NCBI RefSeq assembly: GCF_040802235.1
Contig: NC_133169.1
Coordinates: 42,291,034 to 42,355,033, forward strand
Reading direction: 5' to 3'
Length of the DNA stretch: 64,000 nt
DNA from: Manis javanica
Taxonomy: Eukaryota > Chordata > Mammalia > Pholidota > Manidae
The notes beneath the pieces are model-generated. The model saw only the letters and a list, made by a program, of their open reading frames with translations. It searched no databases and had not been told where the DNA came from. The position numbers were made by a program, and so were the translations under genes. Shown here piece after piece: positions 50,111-61,907 of this stretch; position 1 is the first letter of the stretch; the number at the start of each line of letters is the position of its first letter.

Positions 50111-50224
50111 ATTTAAAAAATTAAGACAACAGCCAGTTAAATGTCTTTCAACCAATGAAGAAAGAAATGTAGCAAGTGTGGATAATGTATGGAATTTATG
50201 GTCACAATAGAGAATCATTTAGCA

Positions 50225-51075
50225 TAAAAATGTGCGGACCATTATGTCCCCTTCATGCATTTCACCCATCATTCCAGTCCTTCCATCTGGTAACTGCTAT
50301 CTGTTTTCCATGTTTATAGGACTATTTCTTTTTCATTTGTGTTTTTTTCTTCAGATTCCACGTATGAGTGAAATCATATGGTATTTGTCTTTTTCTGTCT
50401 TGCGTTTTCCCATAGCATATTACCCACTAGGTCCAACCATGTCACAAATGGCAAATTTCCTTCTTTTTTGTGACTGAGTAATAGTCCATTGGGTATATGT
50501 GCTAATCTTCTATGTCCATTCATCAGTCTGTGGGTATTTGGGTTGCTTCCATGTCTTGGCTACTGTATGTAAATAATGGTTCTATGAACATAGGTAAGCA
50601 TATATAATTTTGAATTAATAATTTTGCTTTCTTCAGAAAAATTTCCAGAAGTGGAATTGCTAGGTCATATGTTTTTTTCTATCTTTTAGAGGAATCTTAA
50701 TGTTGGTTTCCCACAGTGCAGCCATTTACAATCCCACTAACAGTGCCTGAGGTTTCCCTTTTCTCTTCATACTCACCAACACTTGTTATTGTTTGTCCTT
50801 TGGATAGTGGCCATTCTGACTGGTATGAGGTGATATCTCACTGTGGTTTTGATTTGCATTTCCCTGATTATTAGTGACGTGGAGCATCTCTTCATGTGCC
50901 TGTTGGCCATCTGTATGTGCTCCTTGGAAAAATGTCTGTTCAGATCCCTGCTCACTTTTTAAAAGGGTTATTTGTTTTTGGTCTTGAGGCACATGAATTA
51001 TTTATATTTTAGATGTTAACCCCTAATTGGATCAATTATTTGTGAATATCTTTTCCTGGACTGTAGGTTGCCTTT
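50225..51075 (-). mobile_element. LINE-1 3' fragment
   Basis: Minus-strand L1 3' UTR and ORF2 C-terminus: a TTCCATCTGGTAACTGCTAT tract at 50281, the ATGTCTTGGCTACTG tract near 50551, and the ORF2 block at 50760-50960 ([17 protein letters not shown]-type segment), ending with the GACTGTAGGTTGCCTTT tract near 51058. Confidence 0.82.
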
Positions 51076-52980
51076 CCAAAGTGGGAGTAAATTTGTTGTG
51101 AAACTAACTCTCAAAATATATATTACTGCATGTATATTTGTGTAAATATATTTACACACCTGTGTAAAACTCTATTGAATAAGAGAGTTGAGAAATGTGA
51201 CACACTATTATTTTTACTGCAATGGATAGTTGAAATCATGCATATAGGAAAACAAGGGGACTTCGTTTTCCTTGTATTATCCATTAAACAAATGAAATCA
51301 GTACACATAAGAGCAATTTAGTCTGTATCTTTATTTAACTAGTATATTGAAAAAACTAATAGGGAGAAATTTTCCATTATAATATATGTTTAGGATGGAT
51401 TTTATAATCATGTTTATTACTGGAAGCCACATATATTTCTTATAGTCCAATTTGTTGGTTAGAAGTATGGGCTTGGGTGCCAAAATGTTGGGCCTGACCA
51501 TGGACTTTGAAAATTGCAAATTTTATTTTATCTTATTCTTTTCCATTCAATTATATCAACCATCTAGAAACCCATTCAGTCTACCCAAATATCTATCTTT
51601 CTTTCCCTTCAGAATAAATAATATGAAATCATGCTTTATATTTAGAATCATATCTGTTTCATTATACACTTAAAAATAAAGAAAATAATCCTTAACATTA
51701 TGATACATTTGGGGATTTTAAAATGAAAAATATCTGAGAAGTTCTTAGGGCAATGTCTAACACATCATTATTTGTAGTTGTTGTAATGGTAGTAGACATA
51801 CATGACAAAATCTCTAGAAATAAGTTGCACAGAAAAAAAACAATGAAATGCAGTGGAATACATACATATTTTTGATTCTCATGCTCAGGTTGTTCCAAGC
51901 ACACCTTAGGATGTTCCAATAACCAAACTGGATATCAGATTTTAAATTTAAATGAACTGAAACTAATTAATGTCACTGTCATGTCAGCTGCATTTCAAGC
52001 CCTTAATAGTCACATATACCAAGTATTAACATGTTTGATAGTACAGTTCTGGGCACATTTGACTTGCAAGCTTATGTCTAGTCATAGAATTCCTACCTCT
52101 AATTTAAAAGACCACTTTTATTTTTCATTGAATATTATTTTTAAACTCTTGTGCATTTTTTATGATGTCTGTCATGTCCTTTCTCTTGGTATGATCTTCA
52201 AGTTATGCCATCACAAACCATTATTCCCACATATGAGCTCCCTAAATTTAATTAAAAATGAAAATATTTGCAATCTTGTTAAACATCATCATATTGATCA
52301 TCATCTGGGATTTAGACTGTGCTTAAGAAATTGAAGGAAAAAGTATGAAGGTAGGCATTCGATTAAATTGTTTAGTGCTTGGAAACCAATATACTGGTCA
52401 ACAGTCCCTGATTATCCAGCCTCAGAACATTCTGTTTAGGAATTTTCTCCTGAAGCTTTCCTGCTAAAATAAACCCTGACAACTTCTACCATTCCTGATA
52501 TTCCCACTTACGTATGTTTTAAGAAAGACAGCATGTTATTAACAGAATTAGTGACTTATGTAATTGAATTATATTTCCATTGGATATATAAATATATACA
52601 CATATATGGATGTATATAAATATATGTTATGTATTTATATAAATTATGCTCAGATAAGCTTAATCTGAAAATGACAATATTAAAATACTTGAAGGCATTT
52701 ACTTTTCCCTATCTTTTTCTTCTCGACCTCTGGCTTCAGTTTATTGCAGTCATGAATGGAAAACATGCATCAGGAAATGGTGTGCATCTGGGGAACAAAG
52801 GCTCTTGTGTAGAAGACTGAGCCCCAGCATAAGGAATACCTGCTACGAAGTTGTATTGACTCAAATACTCAAATCACTCAGCTCCCTCTCTCACACCTAT
52901 CCCCATTAAATTTACTAATGAAAGGGCTTTAATTACTAGGTGTTCATTCTCTGCCATGCCTGCCATTTAATGAAAGTAAA
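51076..52980. other. Non-coding region, no gene seen
   Basis: AT-rich. Contains a low-complexity TATA/ATAT tract at about 52568-52648. Short open frames here show no recognisable protein. The last few hundred bases are the 5' flank of the OR13G1-like pseudogene. Confidence 0.55.
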
Positions 52981-53901
52981 ATGTACAGCAGCAATGTCAC
53001 GGACTTTGTGATTCTGGGCCTCACCCAAAAGCCTGAGCTCCAAGGAGTTCTTTTCCTCGTGTTTCTCTTCATCTATCTCGTGGCTTTTCTTGGCAATATG
53101 CTCATTGTCATCACCATAATCTGTAACGCCACCTTGCACACCCCCATGTACGTTCTCCTGTTGGAGCTGGCTGTCGCGGACATCATCTGTACAACAAGCA
53201 TCCTGCCGAAGATGCTGGAGACCCTGCTCGCTTCAGGGAAGACCATTTCATATAAAGGCTGCATGACCCAGCTCTTCTTCTTCACATGGTCCCTGGGGGC
53301 CGAGATGGCTCTCTTCACGCCGTGGCCTATGACCGCTCTGCAGCTGTCTGTTTCCCTCTTTGCTACAGGGCCATCATGAACCACCATGTGTGGGTGGCCT
53401 TGCTTGGCATTATCATGGCTATTGCAGTGACCAACTCCTGGGCACACACAGGGCTCCCCCTGAGGTTGACCGTCTGTGGGTCAAACACCATTAACCGCTT
53501 CTTCTGCGAGATACCCCCTTTGCTGGCTCTGTCCTGCAGCCCGGTGGGAATCAACGAGGTGATGGTTTGTGTTGCTGATATCACCCTGGCCGTAGGGGAC
53601 TTTGCCGTGACCTGCCTCTCCTACAGATTTATCATTGCTGCCGTCTTCCGCATCCGCACAGCAGAGGGCAAGAGGAGGCTTTTCTACATGCTCAGCCCAC
53701 CTGACCGCGGTGTCCCTCTACTACTTCCCTGTGATCTACACCTATATCCGCCCTGCTTCCAGCTACACATTTGAAAGGGACAAGGTGGTAGCTGCGCTCT
53801 GTACTCTTGTGACCCCTGCATTAAACCCAATTGTGTACAGTTTCAGGAACAAGGAGATGCAGACAGGGATTCAGAAAGTCTTTGCAGTTCTGAAACATTA
53901 A
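52981..53901 (+). pseudogene. OR13G1P: Olfactory receptor pseudogene, OR13G1-like
   Basis: Class II OR matching OR13G1 in its characteristic blocks: TSILPKMLETLLASGKTISY, FTWSLGAEM, FFCEIPPLLALSCSP, TFERDKVVAAL and a FAVLKH end. The first frame runs 52981 to about 53318. One base is then lost at the TM3/DRY region, so the reading moves to the frame seen from 53286; here the box reads DRS rather than DRY. One base is gained near 53670 in TM6, restoring the original frame to the natural stop at 53901. Length after compensation is close to the normal 307 or so residues, so decay is recent or mild. The human gene neighbours OR14 genes on 1q44, agreeing with the rest of this window. Confidence 0.93.
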
Positions 53902-55794
53902 TGGTTTCAACAGGAAGCATCAATTCTCTACTCTAGAGTCATCTTCTAGATATTTCAGATTTTACTGATCTTTCATAGTTACCTTCAACCTAAGTCTTCC
54001 TGTTCTCTCCTATGAGAAAGAATGTTCACTCAACTGTAAAATATTTAACAACTATTGTAAGGACAGTATGTGTTAAGTTTCCTTGAAAACTTAACTTTTA
54101 ACTAGGTAACACGCAAATATTCCTAGAAAGCTCAGTACATTTTGGAAATTTTATTAAAATTGAATGTCTTTTGCTGGAAATAATCCAAATGACTTAAAAG
54201 CAAAGTAATTTCACTGTATATCTTTAATTCAATGCAATCTAAATGCAAAGAAATTCAAAATGTCTCTGACTGGATATTAGATCATAGCATTTAGGAAGTT
54301 TTTTTTGCTGTTATGTACAAGAAAGAGTTTTTGTTTCTCAGAGATACATTGTAAACTATGTGCACATTAAAGAATAAAATATGTGATATAATAGGTGAAG
54401 TCAATATGCCTTCCATCTTTCATAATCATTTTTGAAATTTGTTTTCTATGTTTTTCATGAATTAAAAAGCAAAACTTCATGTGGCAAAATCATTTAAAAA
54501 TTCTACTTCATTTTAAATGTTCTCTGTAAAAATTAAGTGCTTAGCAGTTTATGACCTTTTGTCTGAAAATATGCCACATGACTTAGATTTTGAGACAGGG
54601 AATGAACTTTACCACAGGAATTTTAAAAATAATAATAATTTGGAAAAGAGCTCTTCAACTAATGGTTAGCCTTAGATAGTTCTTTTACATAATATTTTTT
54701 TAGAGACAGAATTTAATATTGGGAACATATTTTCTGTGATGTATCTTTACTTCACTCAAAAAATAAGTATTTGAGTATTTTCTTATGAAAATAGAATTGT
54801 ACACATATTAGATAATAACACAGAACTACAATGACTGATTTGCTTTAAACTCATTTTTCTCAGAATTTAGCATTGCTTTTCCTGTTTCTTTGAAAACAAT
54901 TTGACACTAGAATCAAGTAAAGTTTCTCATCACCTTGTTTTCTTTTACCTATTACAGCCATGCTTGTCAACATTAAGAAAACAAGTGTTTCCACAGAATT
55001 GTGCCTTCCTTTCTTTCACATGAAAGACTTCAAAGACAGCTCTCAATTATGAATCATGAAAGAGTTTCTAAAGTGTGATTGACTGTCATTTTTAATATTT
55101 ATCCCTTTTTTGGAAGCTTAGTTTTAATACTTTTTCCTATCAGCAGTGGCTTTATACTATTACTGGATAATATTGGGAGGCACTAACACACATTGGAGTT
55201 CATCACTAATAATGGAGTACACCTGTATTTCAATTAATTGTTTTAATATTTTCAATTTTTTATTATGGTGAGCATTTGACAGAAATTTTTTTTCTACCTC
55301 AGAGAACTGGCTCATTAATATACATAGTGATTCTGGTTTGAATGTTTTTATTTTCTTGCTGTTCCTTTTATAATTAAAGATGAGTGTTAAAATGAATCAC
55401 TAAGGGAAAGAGACATTATATAATGGAAAATATAAAAAAAAATAAATCATCAACAACCTTAAACATGATATATAAACCAGTATAACACCATTTGAAGAAA
55501 TATCAAATGTATAAATACTTGAATAAGCTTGAACATAAATACATTGAACTTTTAAAGCATATATACTACTGTATATACACTAGTGCATATTATACTCTCC
55601 AAAAAGAAAGCAGATATTTTTTAAAAGCACATGTAAAACAATTTTAAAAATGAGTCATATATTTAGCCATAAAATGAGCCTCAATCAATTTAAAAGGATC
55701 AATGTGTGAAGTAATTCTGAGTATTATTAAATATGCGTATGTGTGTGTTGGGGAAGGGTGTGTATGAAATAACATTATGGAATAATCTCCAGGA
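53902..55794. other. Non-coding region between OR13G1-like pseudogene and provirus
   Basis: AT-rich intergenic DNA. I see no gene and no confident repeat. The 6 bases before the LTR (55789-55794, CCAGGA) would be the left target duplication of the provirus, but its partner lies outside the window. Confidence 0.5.
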
Positions 55795-56209
55795 TGCCCC
55801 AGCCGGCGGAGAGTTCAACAAGGGCTCGAGGGGATGTTAACCTGGATGAGAGACAAACCAGACACAAACAAGGAGAGCAAGTCGAAAGTCTGATCAAGGT
55901 CTCAAGGTTTGTTCTTACAAGGTAGATTATATAGGAGCTAGGAGGGGGAAACAGCCCCAGCTGAAGTGGCAAGGGTTATCTAGGTTGCTAGGATGTTCTC
56001 TGAAAAGATCATGGGTGGGGGATTACTGAGAAAAGACAGAATGTTTTACTAAGGAGGAGATGTTATCACGGCAGCTGCTTAATCTCTATCCCAGCAGTCT
56101 AATCGCAAACTGGGTCAATTGATCTTTTGTAAACCTGGCAGGCTTGAGAAACTAGAGACCTAGGCGAAAAAGGTGAGACCATTGTTTCTATGGCCTACGG
56201 CTCCCGACA
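55795..56209 (-). mobile_element. 3' LTR of the betaretrovirus-like provirus (415 bp)
   Basis: On the minus strand begins TGTCGGGAGCC and ends GGCTGGGGCA, directly downstream of a polypurine tract. A TATA-like TATATAA is at 55927-55933. I see no canonical AATAAA between it and the end. The left boundary at 55795 is set by the terminal CA and is less certain than the right. Confidence 0.78.
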
Positions 56210-56225
56210 TCTCCTCCCTTCTTTT
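56210..56225 (-). promoter_or_regulatory. Polypurine tract
   Basis: Sixteen purines on the minus strand (AAAAGAAGGGAGGAGA) immediately before the LTR: the plus-strand primer site in retroviral reverse transcription. Confidence 0.85.
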
Positions 56226-56581
56226 ATACAAAAGAGGGGGAGGCCCACTATTTAGCAGTGGGCATTAATCAATTGGGGGAGTAGTGACCTGGCTCCTCCG
56301 AGACTCCCCATTGATGGGGGTCAATGTTGGCCCTTGGTATCTTTTGTGGAGGGGAGGAAGGGCGTATTTATTTTAGATACCAACCTCCATGCAAGCCAGG
56401 TTTTTCTCTCAGGGAATTCAGAGGTGGTTCATGGACCTTCCCTTGCGATGTTTAGCTTCGCACCCACATTGGTGCCCATATCGCACTCACTTTATTGTGA
56501 GCTGATATGCATAGGTCTGAATCCTATGCAGCTTCTAAAGGAGGGGAGTCATCTGGCACATCATAGCCTTGGTCCGCTAGG

Positions 56582-58369
56582 TCAAGCCGGTGATAGTGGA
56601 CTTGTATCTGTCTGAGTATTGATCTGTTCTCTAATGAAGGTGGTAATTCTCCAGAAGGCCCAAGGGCCAAGGGAGAGCACAAGCATGAGACTAAGGAAGG
56701 GTCCTAGTATAGGGAGAAGATAAGGAAGAAACCCACTCATCCTAGTCCATAGGGAATTTTCAAACAGTTTTTTCTTTCTTTGCATGAGATCTTCTTGGAG
56801 TCTTTTTATTTTGTCACAAACTACTCTGGACTTGTTTGCGTAGAAGCAGCATTTCTCTTCTAAGGTTAAGCAGATGCCACCTTGTTCCGCACTGAGAAGG
56901 TCTAGGCCACGCCTGTTCTGTAAGACTACTTCTGCAAGGGAATCTATTTGGTCTTGAAGATCTTGTAAGGTTCCTGAAACAGCCTCAATATCATTAATTA
57001 ATTGATGGGATAGTTGATTATATTTGTGTATGGCAACGCCCATTCCTGCGGTACCGGTCGCCAGACCACCTGTGACTCCAAAAGCGATTAACAGAGGAAG
57101 AACAGTAACTGCTCTTTTATGCCTTACAGGGTAGTAATCAGAGGTTGGCAAAGGGACCGGTTCTTTTCCATCAACTAAGGATATATCAGGTAAAGGGCTA
57201 GCAGTGGTGCACTGCCCTTTCCAGTTGGTGGGTAGGGAGGTGTATGCCATGTTAGTCCCACAAACAAAGATTTGGTCTTTGGGGGGGGCATAGGATACTG
57301 TTTATAATGTTAGTGACAAGAATTTCTGAGCAGTGGCCAAAAGAAATGTTCCCTAGTTCAATATCATAGGAATTATTTTGAAATCTCTGGTACAAGCAGG
57401 TTATGTTATCTAGTGATACTGGTTGCACTTTAAAAGGAGAGGAAAGTGAGCAATGGTTATTATTTTGGAGATTTTGTGTGATACTGGGTGTGAGAATAGC
57501 TATAGAGGCATGGGTGTTCTCCAAGGCAGACAAAGCCAACAATGGGACGCAAGGTCAGGGTTGGTAAGATTAAGGAGTTTCTGAGTTTCTTTAAGCAGGC
57601 TGCTCATGGGTGAATTAATATCGATTCCTCTGGGTTTTGGGAGAGCCAGGGGGTGATATTTTAAGGAAGGATACATCTACTCTATGAGTTGCTCTATACG
57701 CTGTTGCACAAGTTGTTCATGAGCCCTATCCGATGGACCTCCTCCATCGGACACATGAATAGGTGATAAAACCTTCCATCAAACAGGTTTTCCTGGCGTC
57801 CCTGCACAACTAGCTGAAAGTGGTGAGTTATGGGAATGGGTCTGTACAGCGCCTCGGCAGATTGTCTTTAGAATGGCTGTCAGATAAGTCTGGTTTTTAT
57901 GATGACAGCTCTGGACAGAGTCATAGCAACTACTATGCATTTGATCTTGGACTGTACAGGTGCCGTTGGCATTGCAATTACATGGTATTGATTTCTTGTC
58001 AGCAGTTGGTGTTATGGAAGGCTTTTTAACACATTTCCAAGAGAGTTGTTTCCATCTTCTGCTAGAGGAATATCCTCCTGCAGAGATATCTTCTGTGAGA
58101 TATGCTGTCTTATCCTGACAATCTATGGGTCCTCAGGTGGTCAAATGGAGTCCAGCTAAGTATTTTGTCCCTTGAGATGTTACTTGTTTATGTCCTTCTA
58201 TATTGGGTTCCAAATCCTGTATTCCTCCTTTACAATCACATGGTTGTCCAAATAGCTGCATATAGATCTGTTCTTTGTTAGGGGGTGATTGAAACCCCCC
58301 TTGACAATAGAGAGGGAATAGTATACTTACCACGAAGAAGGTGAAAATGCGAGAGTTGATGGGCTTCAT
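56582..58369 (-). pseudogene. env: Proviral env pseudogene, CX6CC-type envelope
   Basis: Former envelope glycoprotein (surface plus transmembrane subunits). A signal-peptide-like hydrophobic N-terminus starts at about 58369. The middle of the surface subunit (about 57543-58130) is full of stops. The C-terminal surface part is open at 57252-57542. A C-run at about 57281-57288 carries a frameshift. The final frame (56582-57250, 222 codons) is intact: a basic RHKR cleavage site at residues 43-46, a hydrophobic fusion-peptide region at 47-70, an immunosuppressive-domain-like stretch at about 110-127 leading into the CX6CC motif (C127, C134, C135), and a membrane anchor at about 173-196. This architecture is shared by gammaretroviruses and type D betaretroviruses. 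The full protein cannot be made. Confidence 0.93.
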
Positions 58370-58554
58370 CTTTTTATAAGGTGCAGTTAAGAAGTGTGAA
58401 GACGCCAACAAGGATCCAGTAAGTGGCAACAAGAATAGTCTGCTGTACAAGGGTCCACTGGGGAGGGGTGGAGGCGGCGAGTCCTATGCCTAAGATAAAG
58501 GTAAGGACTAAACCGGCGGCCAGAATCTATGGAGAGAAGAAGAAAAAGGATGTC

Positions 58555-61153
58555 TCAGGGGGTGTCACCACCCTGAACAGTTGGATAAGATTTTTTAAAA
58601 TCTTCTGATAAATCTATTGGTTTAATCAAACACTCTGGCAGCCAGCGAACAGCTCTTTCTTTGGTGTTGAAAACACAGGCAGATCCCTGGCCCCATTTGA
58701 GTATGGGGTCAGGGCCATTCCAATGGGAAGTGAGGGGGTCTCTCCACATGACAGTGACATAATTTTTATCAGTTTGTGGGTGCCAAAGGCTATCAGCTTC
58801 AGATTTGCCATGAGCGTCCAAAGTTAAAAAATTAAGAACAAACAAGGCATGATGAAGAATATTTCTTGGAGAGCCTTTCATGGGATATAAATCCCCCATT
58901 TTTAATTTGTGGAAGGTATGTTTAATAGTTAGATGGGCTCATTCGACAATCCCTTGACCCTGGGGATTGTATGGTATGCCTGTAACATGCTCAATTTGTA
59001 ATTGGCGACAAAATTCTTGGAATTTTTTTCCAGTATATCCAGGGCCATTATCAGTCTTGATAATCTCGGGTTTTCCCATGACACTAAGACAATTGAATAC
59101 ATGAGCAATAACATTTTTTGAAGCTTCTCCAACATGGAGGCTGGCAAAAATAAATCCACTAAAGGTATCCACAGTAACATGAAGATATTTAAGATTTCCG
59201 AATGAGGGGACGTGTGTTACATCCATTTGCCAGATCTCATTGGGAACTAGGACCCTAGGGTTCACACCCAAGTGAGGAACAGGCAGGAGAGTAACATAAT
59301 TTGCACATTGTTTAACAATCTGACTGGCTTTTTCTCTAGCAATTTTAAAAAGAAGATGTAAGGTTTGAGCATTAAGGTGGTGTAAAGAGTGAGCTTCTTT
59401 GGCTTGAGCCACAGGATCGAACTCAGCGAGAAGGGCAAGTTGGGTGGCTTTATCAGTCACAGCATTGCCTGTGGCTAGAGGTCCAGGAAGACCAGAATGG
59501 GCACGAATATGGCTTATATAAAAGGGATGTTGCCTGGAATGTATGCACTGCTGGATGGAAAAAAACAGGGGTGGCGTTTGTAGTGGGTTTTATATAGGGC
59601 ACGGTCTCTAAAAGGGGAATGAATTGAGCAATATAAGCACTATCAGTATATATGTTAAATGGAGTATTTGGGAGTTGTTGAAAAACTTGTAAAACAGCAA
59701 AGAGTTCAACTAATTGAGCGGAGTGGAATGGGGATTGTAGGGAAGTGGTTTGATTATCTACGGTGAAGGCTGCCACTCTGTTGGAGAAGTCATCAGTGAA
59801 AACTAAGTGAAAACTAGAGGGGCATGAGGAAGGGGTTGGGAGGAGGTCAATGTAGGGAAAACAAATGGTTGGGTCCTTAGAAAATGGAGAAGCTTCTTAG
59901 CAGGGTAATGATTGTCAAGGGCTCCCTGGAAAGAGGTGCAGGATGTTGCCCATTCATCATCATTCTCCATCAACCACTGGATTTGGGTAGAGGAATAGGG
60001 TAGGACAATTTTGTTGGGGTCTTTACTGAATATTTTCCTGCTGTGGTCGCATCTGATTTTTATCAGCTCAGCCACCCAGGAGGTATAGGGGATAAGGACT
60101 TTGGGTGGTGAGGCAGGTAAATGGACCCAAAAAAGGAGCCCCTCTTGCTAGAACACTCGTTTGGGTGTAAAATCAGTAGCATAAATGACTAGGAGAAGAG
60201 GCTTCTCATAAGAGATAAAGGTGACCCTTTGGTTTAGAATTGCAGCTTCCACTGCCTTTAGGGCTTCTAGGGTGGGGGCTGTTAATGAGCGACTGGAAGT
60301 AAGATCTGGGTCCCCTTTAAGAATATCAAACAAGGGTTTAAGCTCTCCAGTAGTTAGCTTGAGATAAGGTCTGAGTCAATTGATATCTCCTAGAAGTTTT
60401 TGAAAATCATTTAAAGTTTTTAAGCAATCCGTTCTAAGTTGAACCTTTTGTGAAAGAATCTTATTATGGAAGAGTTCAAAGCCTAAAAACAAGTAAGGGG
60501 GTTTTAATTGAATTTTATCGGGGGCTATCTGAAGACCAGCTCTGGTAAGGGCCCTAGAAAGCTCTTGGGAATAAGCAAGGAGTTCAGTGGGGTTAGGACC
60601 AGCCATGAGGATGTCGTCCATGTAATTAAATATGTAGAAGGCCATCTTTGCCTAAATGGGTCTATAATTTGAGCTACAAATTTTTGGCACAGCATAGGGC
60701 TGTTTGCCATTCCTTGGGGCAGAACTTTCCATTGGAATCTTGGCATAGGGCCTTTAAAATTAATCACCAGCAAACTAAATGCAAAATGCTTGTAGTCTTT
60801 AGGATGTAGGGGGATTGTGAAAAAGCAATCTTTTAGATCAATAATGATTTTACAATATCCCGCAGGAATCGCCACAGGAGCCCCATAGGTATCATAGCTT
60901 TACTGATTTCTCTAAGATCTTGAAGTAACCTCCATTTTCCTGATTTTTTCTTTATGACAAAAATAAGAGTATTCCAGGGGGAGGTGGTGGGCTCGATATG
61001 GCCTGCAGCAAGTTGTTCCTGTACTAACATTGTGGCTGAAGCCAGTTTTTAAGAAATTAAGGGCCATTGATCAACCTGTATAGGCTCTGTTGTTTTCCAG
61101 GATATTTAATCTGCATGGGGTACAGGTATGTCAATGGCCATTAGGGTAAATTT
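58555..61153 (-). pseudogene. pol: Proviral pol pseudogene (reverse transcriptase, RNase H, integrase)
   Basis: Broken pol reading from the pro-pol frameshift site downwards. A stop appears soon after entry (near 61110). Reverse transcriptase pieces: 60833-61030, 60525-60875 (LPQGMANSP) and 60376-60645 (catalytic YMDD near 60620). Connection pieces at 60148-60333 and 59803-60075. RNase H at 59453-59776 (YTDSAY). Integrase at 58939-59460: the WQMDVTH and KTDNGPGY aspartates and the GIVE glutamate are present, but the zinc finger's second cysteine is tyrosine and a stop follows GIVE. The C-terminal integrase piece is 58555-58899 (WRDP). At least six interruptions. Confidence 0.94.
61147..61153 (-). 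promoter_or_regulatory. pro-pol ribosomal frameshift heptamer
   Basis: Minus strand A AAT TTA at the very end of pro (codons GAA AAT TTA CCC TAA), two codons before its stop. A -1 slip enters the pol frame, which stays open for a short distance. Confidence 0.85.
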
Positions 61154-61907
61154 TCATAGCCAATTCCAGCACGATCAGTTTTTATGGTGACCAGGACCAG
61201 CTCTTTTGCGCCCTGAGAGTGTTTGCCCAACCCTTGCCCAGGGCGAAAGCCTTGATTGAGCATCTGGTGAGTGACTAGTTCATTAGGGCTGCACATAATG
61301 AGCTTCACTTGAGACAGAATATCTCTGCCCCAGAGGTTGATAGGTAGGCCTGCAACCAAGTAGGGCTGGACAGTACTGTGATTGCCTTCTTCATCTTCCC
61401 ATTGAATAACTTTGGAGCTTTGTAGGGGGTTGGATGTTTGTCCAATATCTCTAAGGTGAGTCATGGAAGTGGTGAGAGGCCAAGATGAAGGCCAATCCTT
61501 ACTGGAAATGATTGTGGCATCCACGCCAGTATCTATAAGGCCTTCAAAGGTTTTTCCTTTTAATTTTAACTTAAGAAGGGGTCTTTTTTGAGTGATCTCT
61601 TGTGCCCAATAAACATCTGATGATCCAAACCCATGGGGGCCTCTCTTTTGCTTATAGCAAGGATTTTTATCATCGAGGAGGAGTAATATTAATTGAGCAA
61701 TCCGTTGGCCAAGGGAAATGGTAATTGGTCCCTGAAAGGCTGTAGCCATAAGTTTAATTTCTCCAGTATAATCATTGTCAATGACTCCTGGAGAAATAGT
61801 GAGACCCTGAATAGTAGAGCTGGCACGACCCAGAATAAGACCAAAGGTGCCTTGCAGCAAAGGGCCAAAAATCCCCATAGAAAGAATTTGAGTTCCCATT
61901 TCTGGGG

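Noticed and set aside
52568-52648. AT-rich TATATAA tract as a promoter
   Set aside because: Low-complexity repeat about 330 bp from a pseudogene, with no other promoter evidence.
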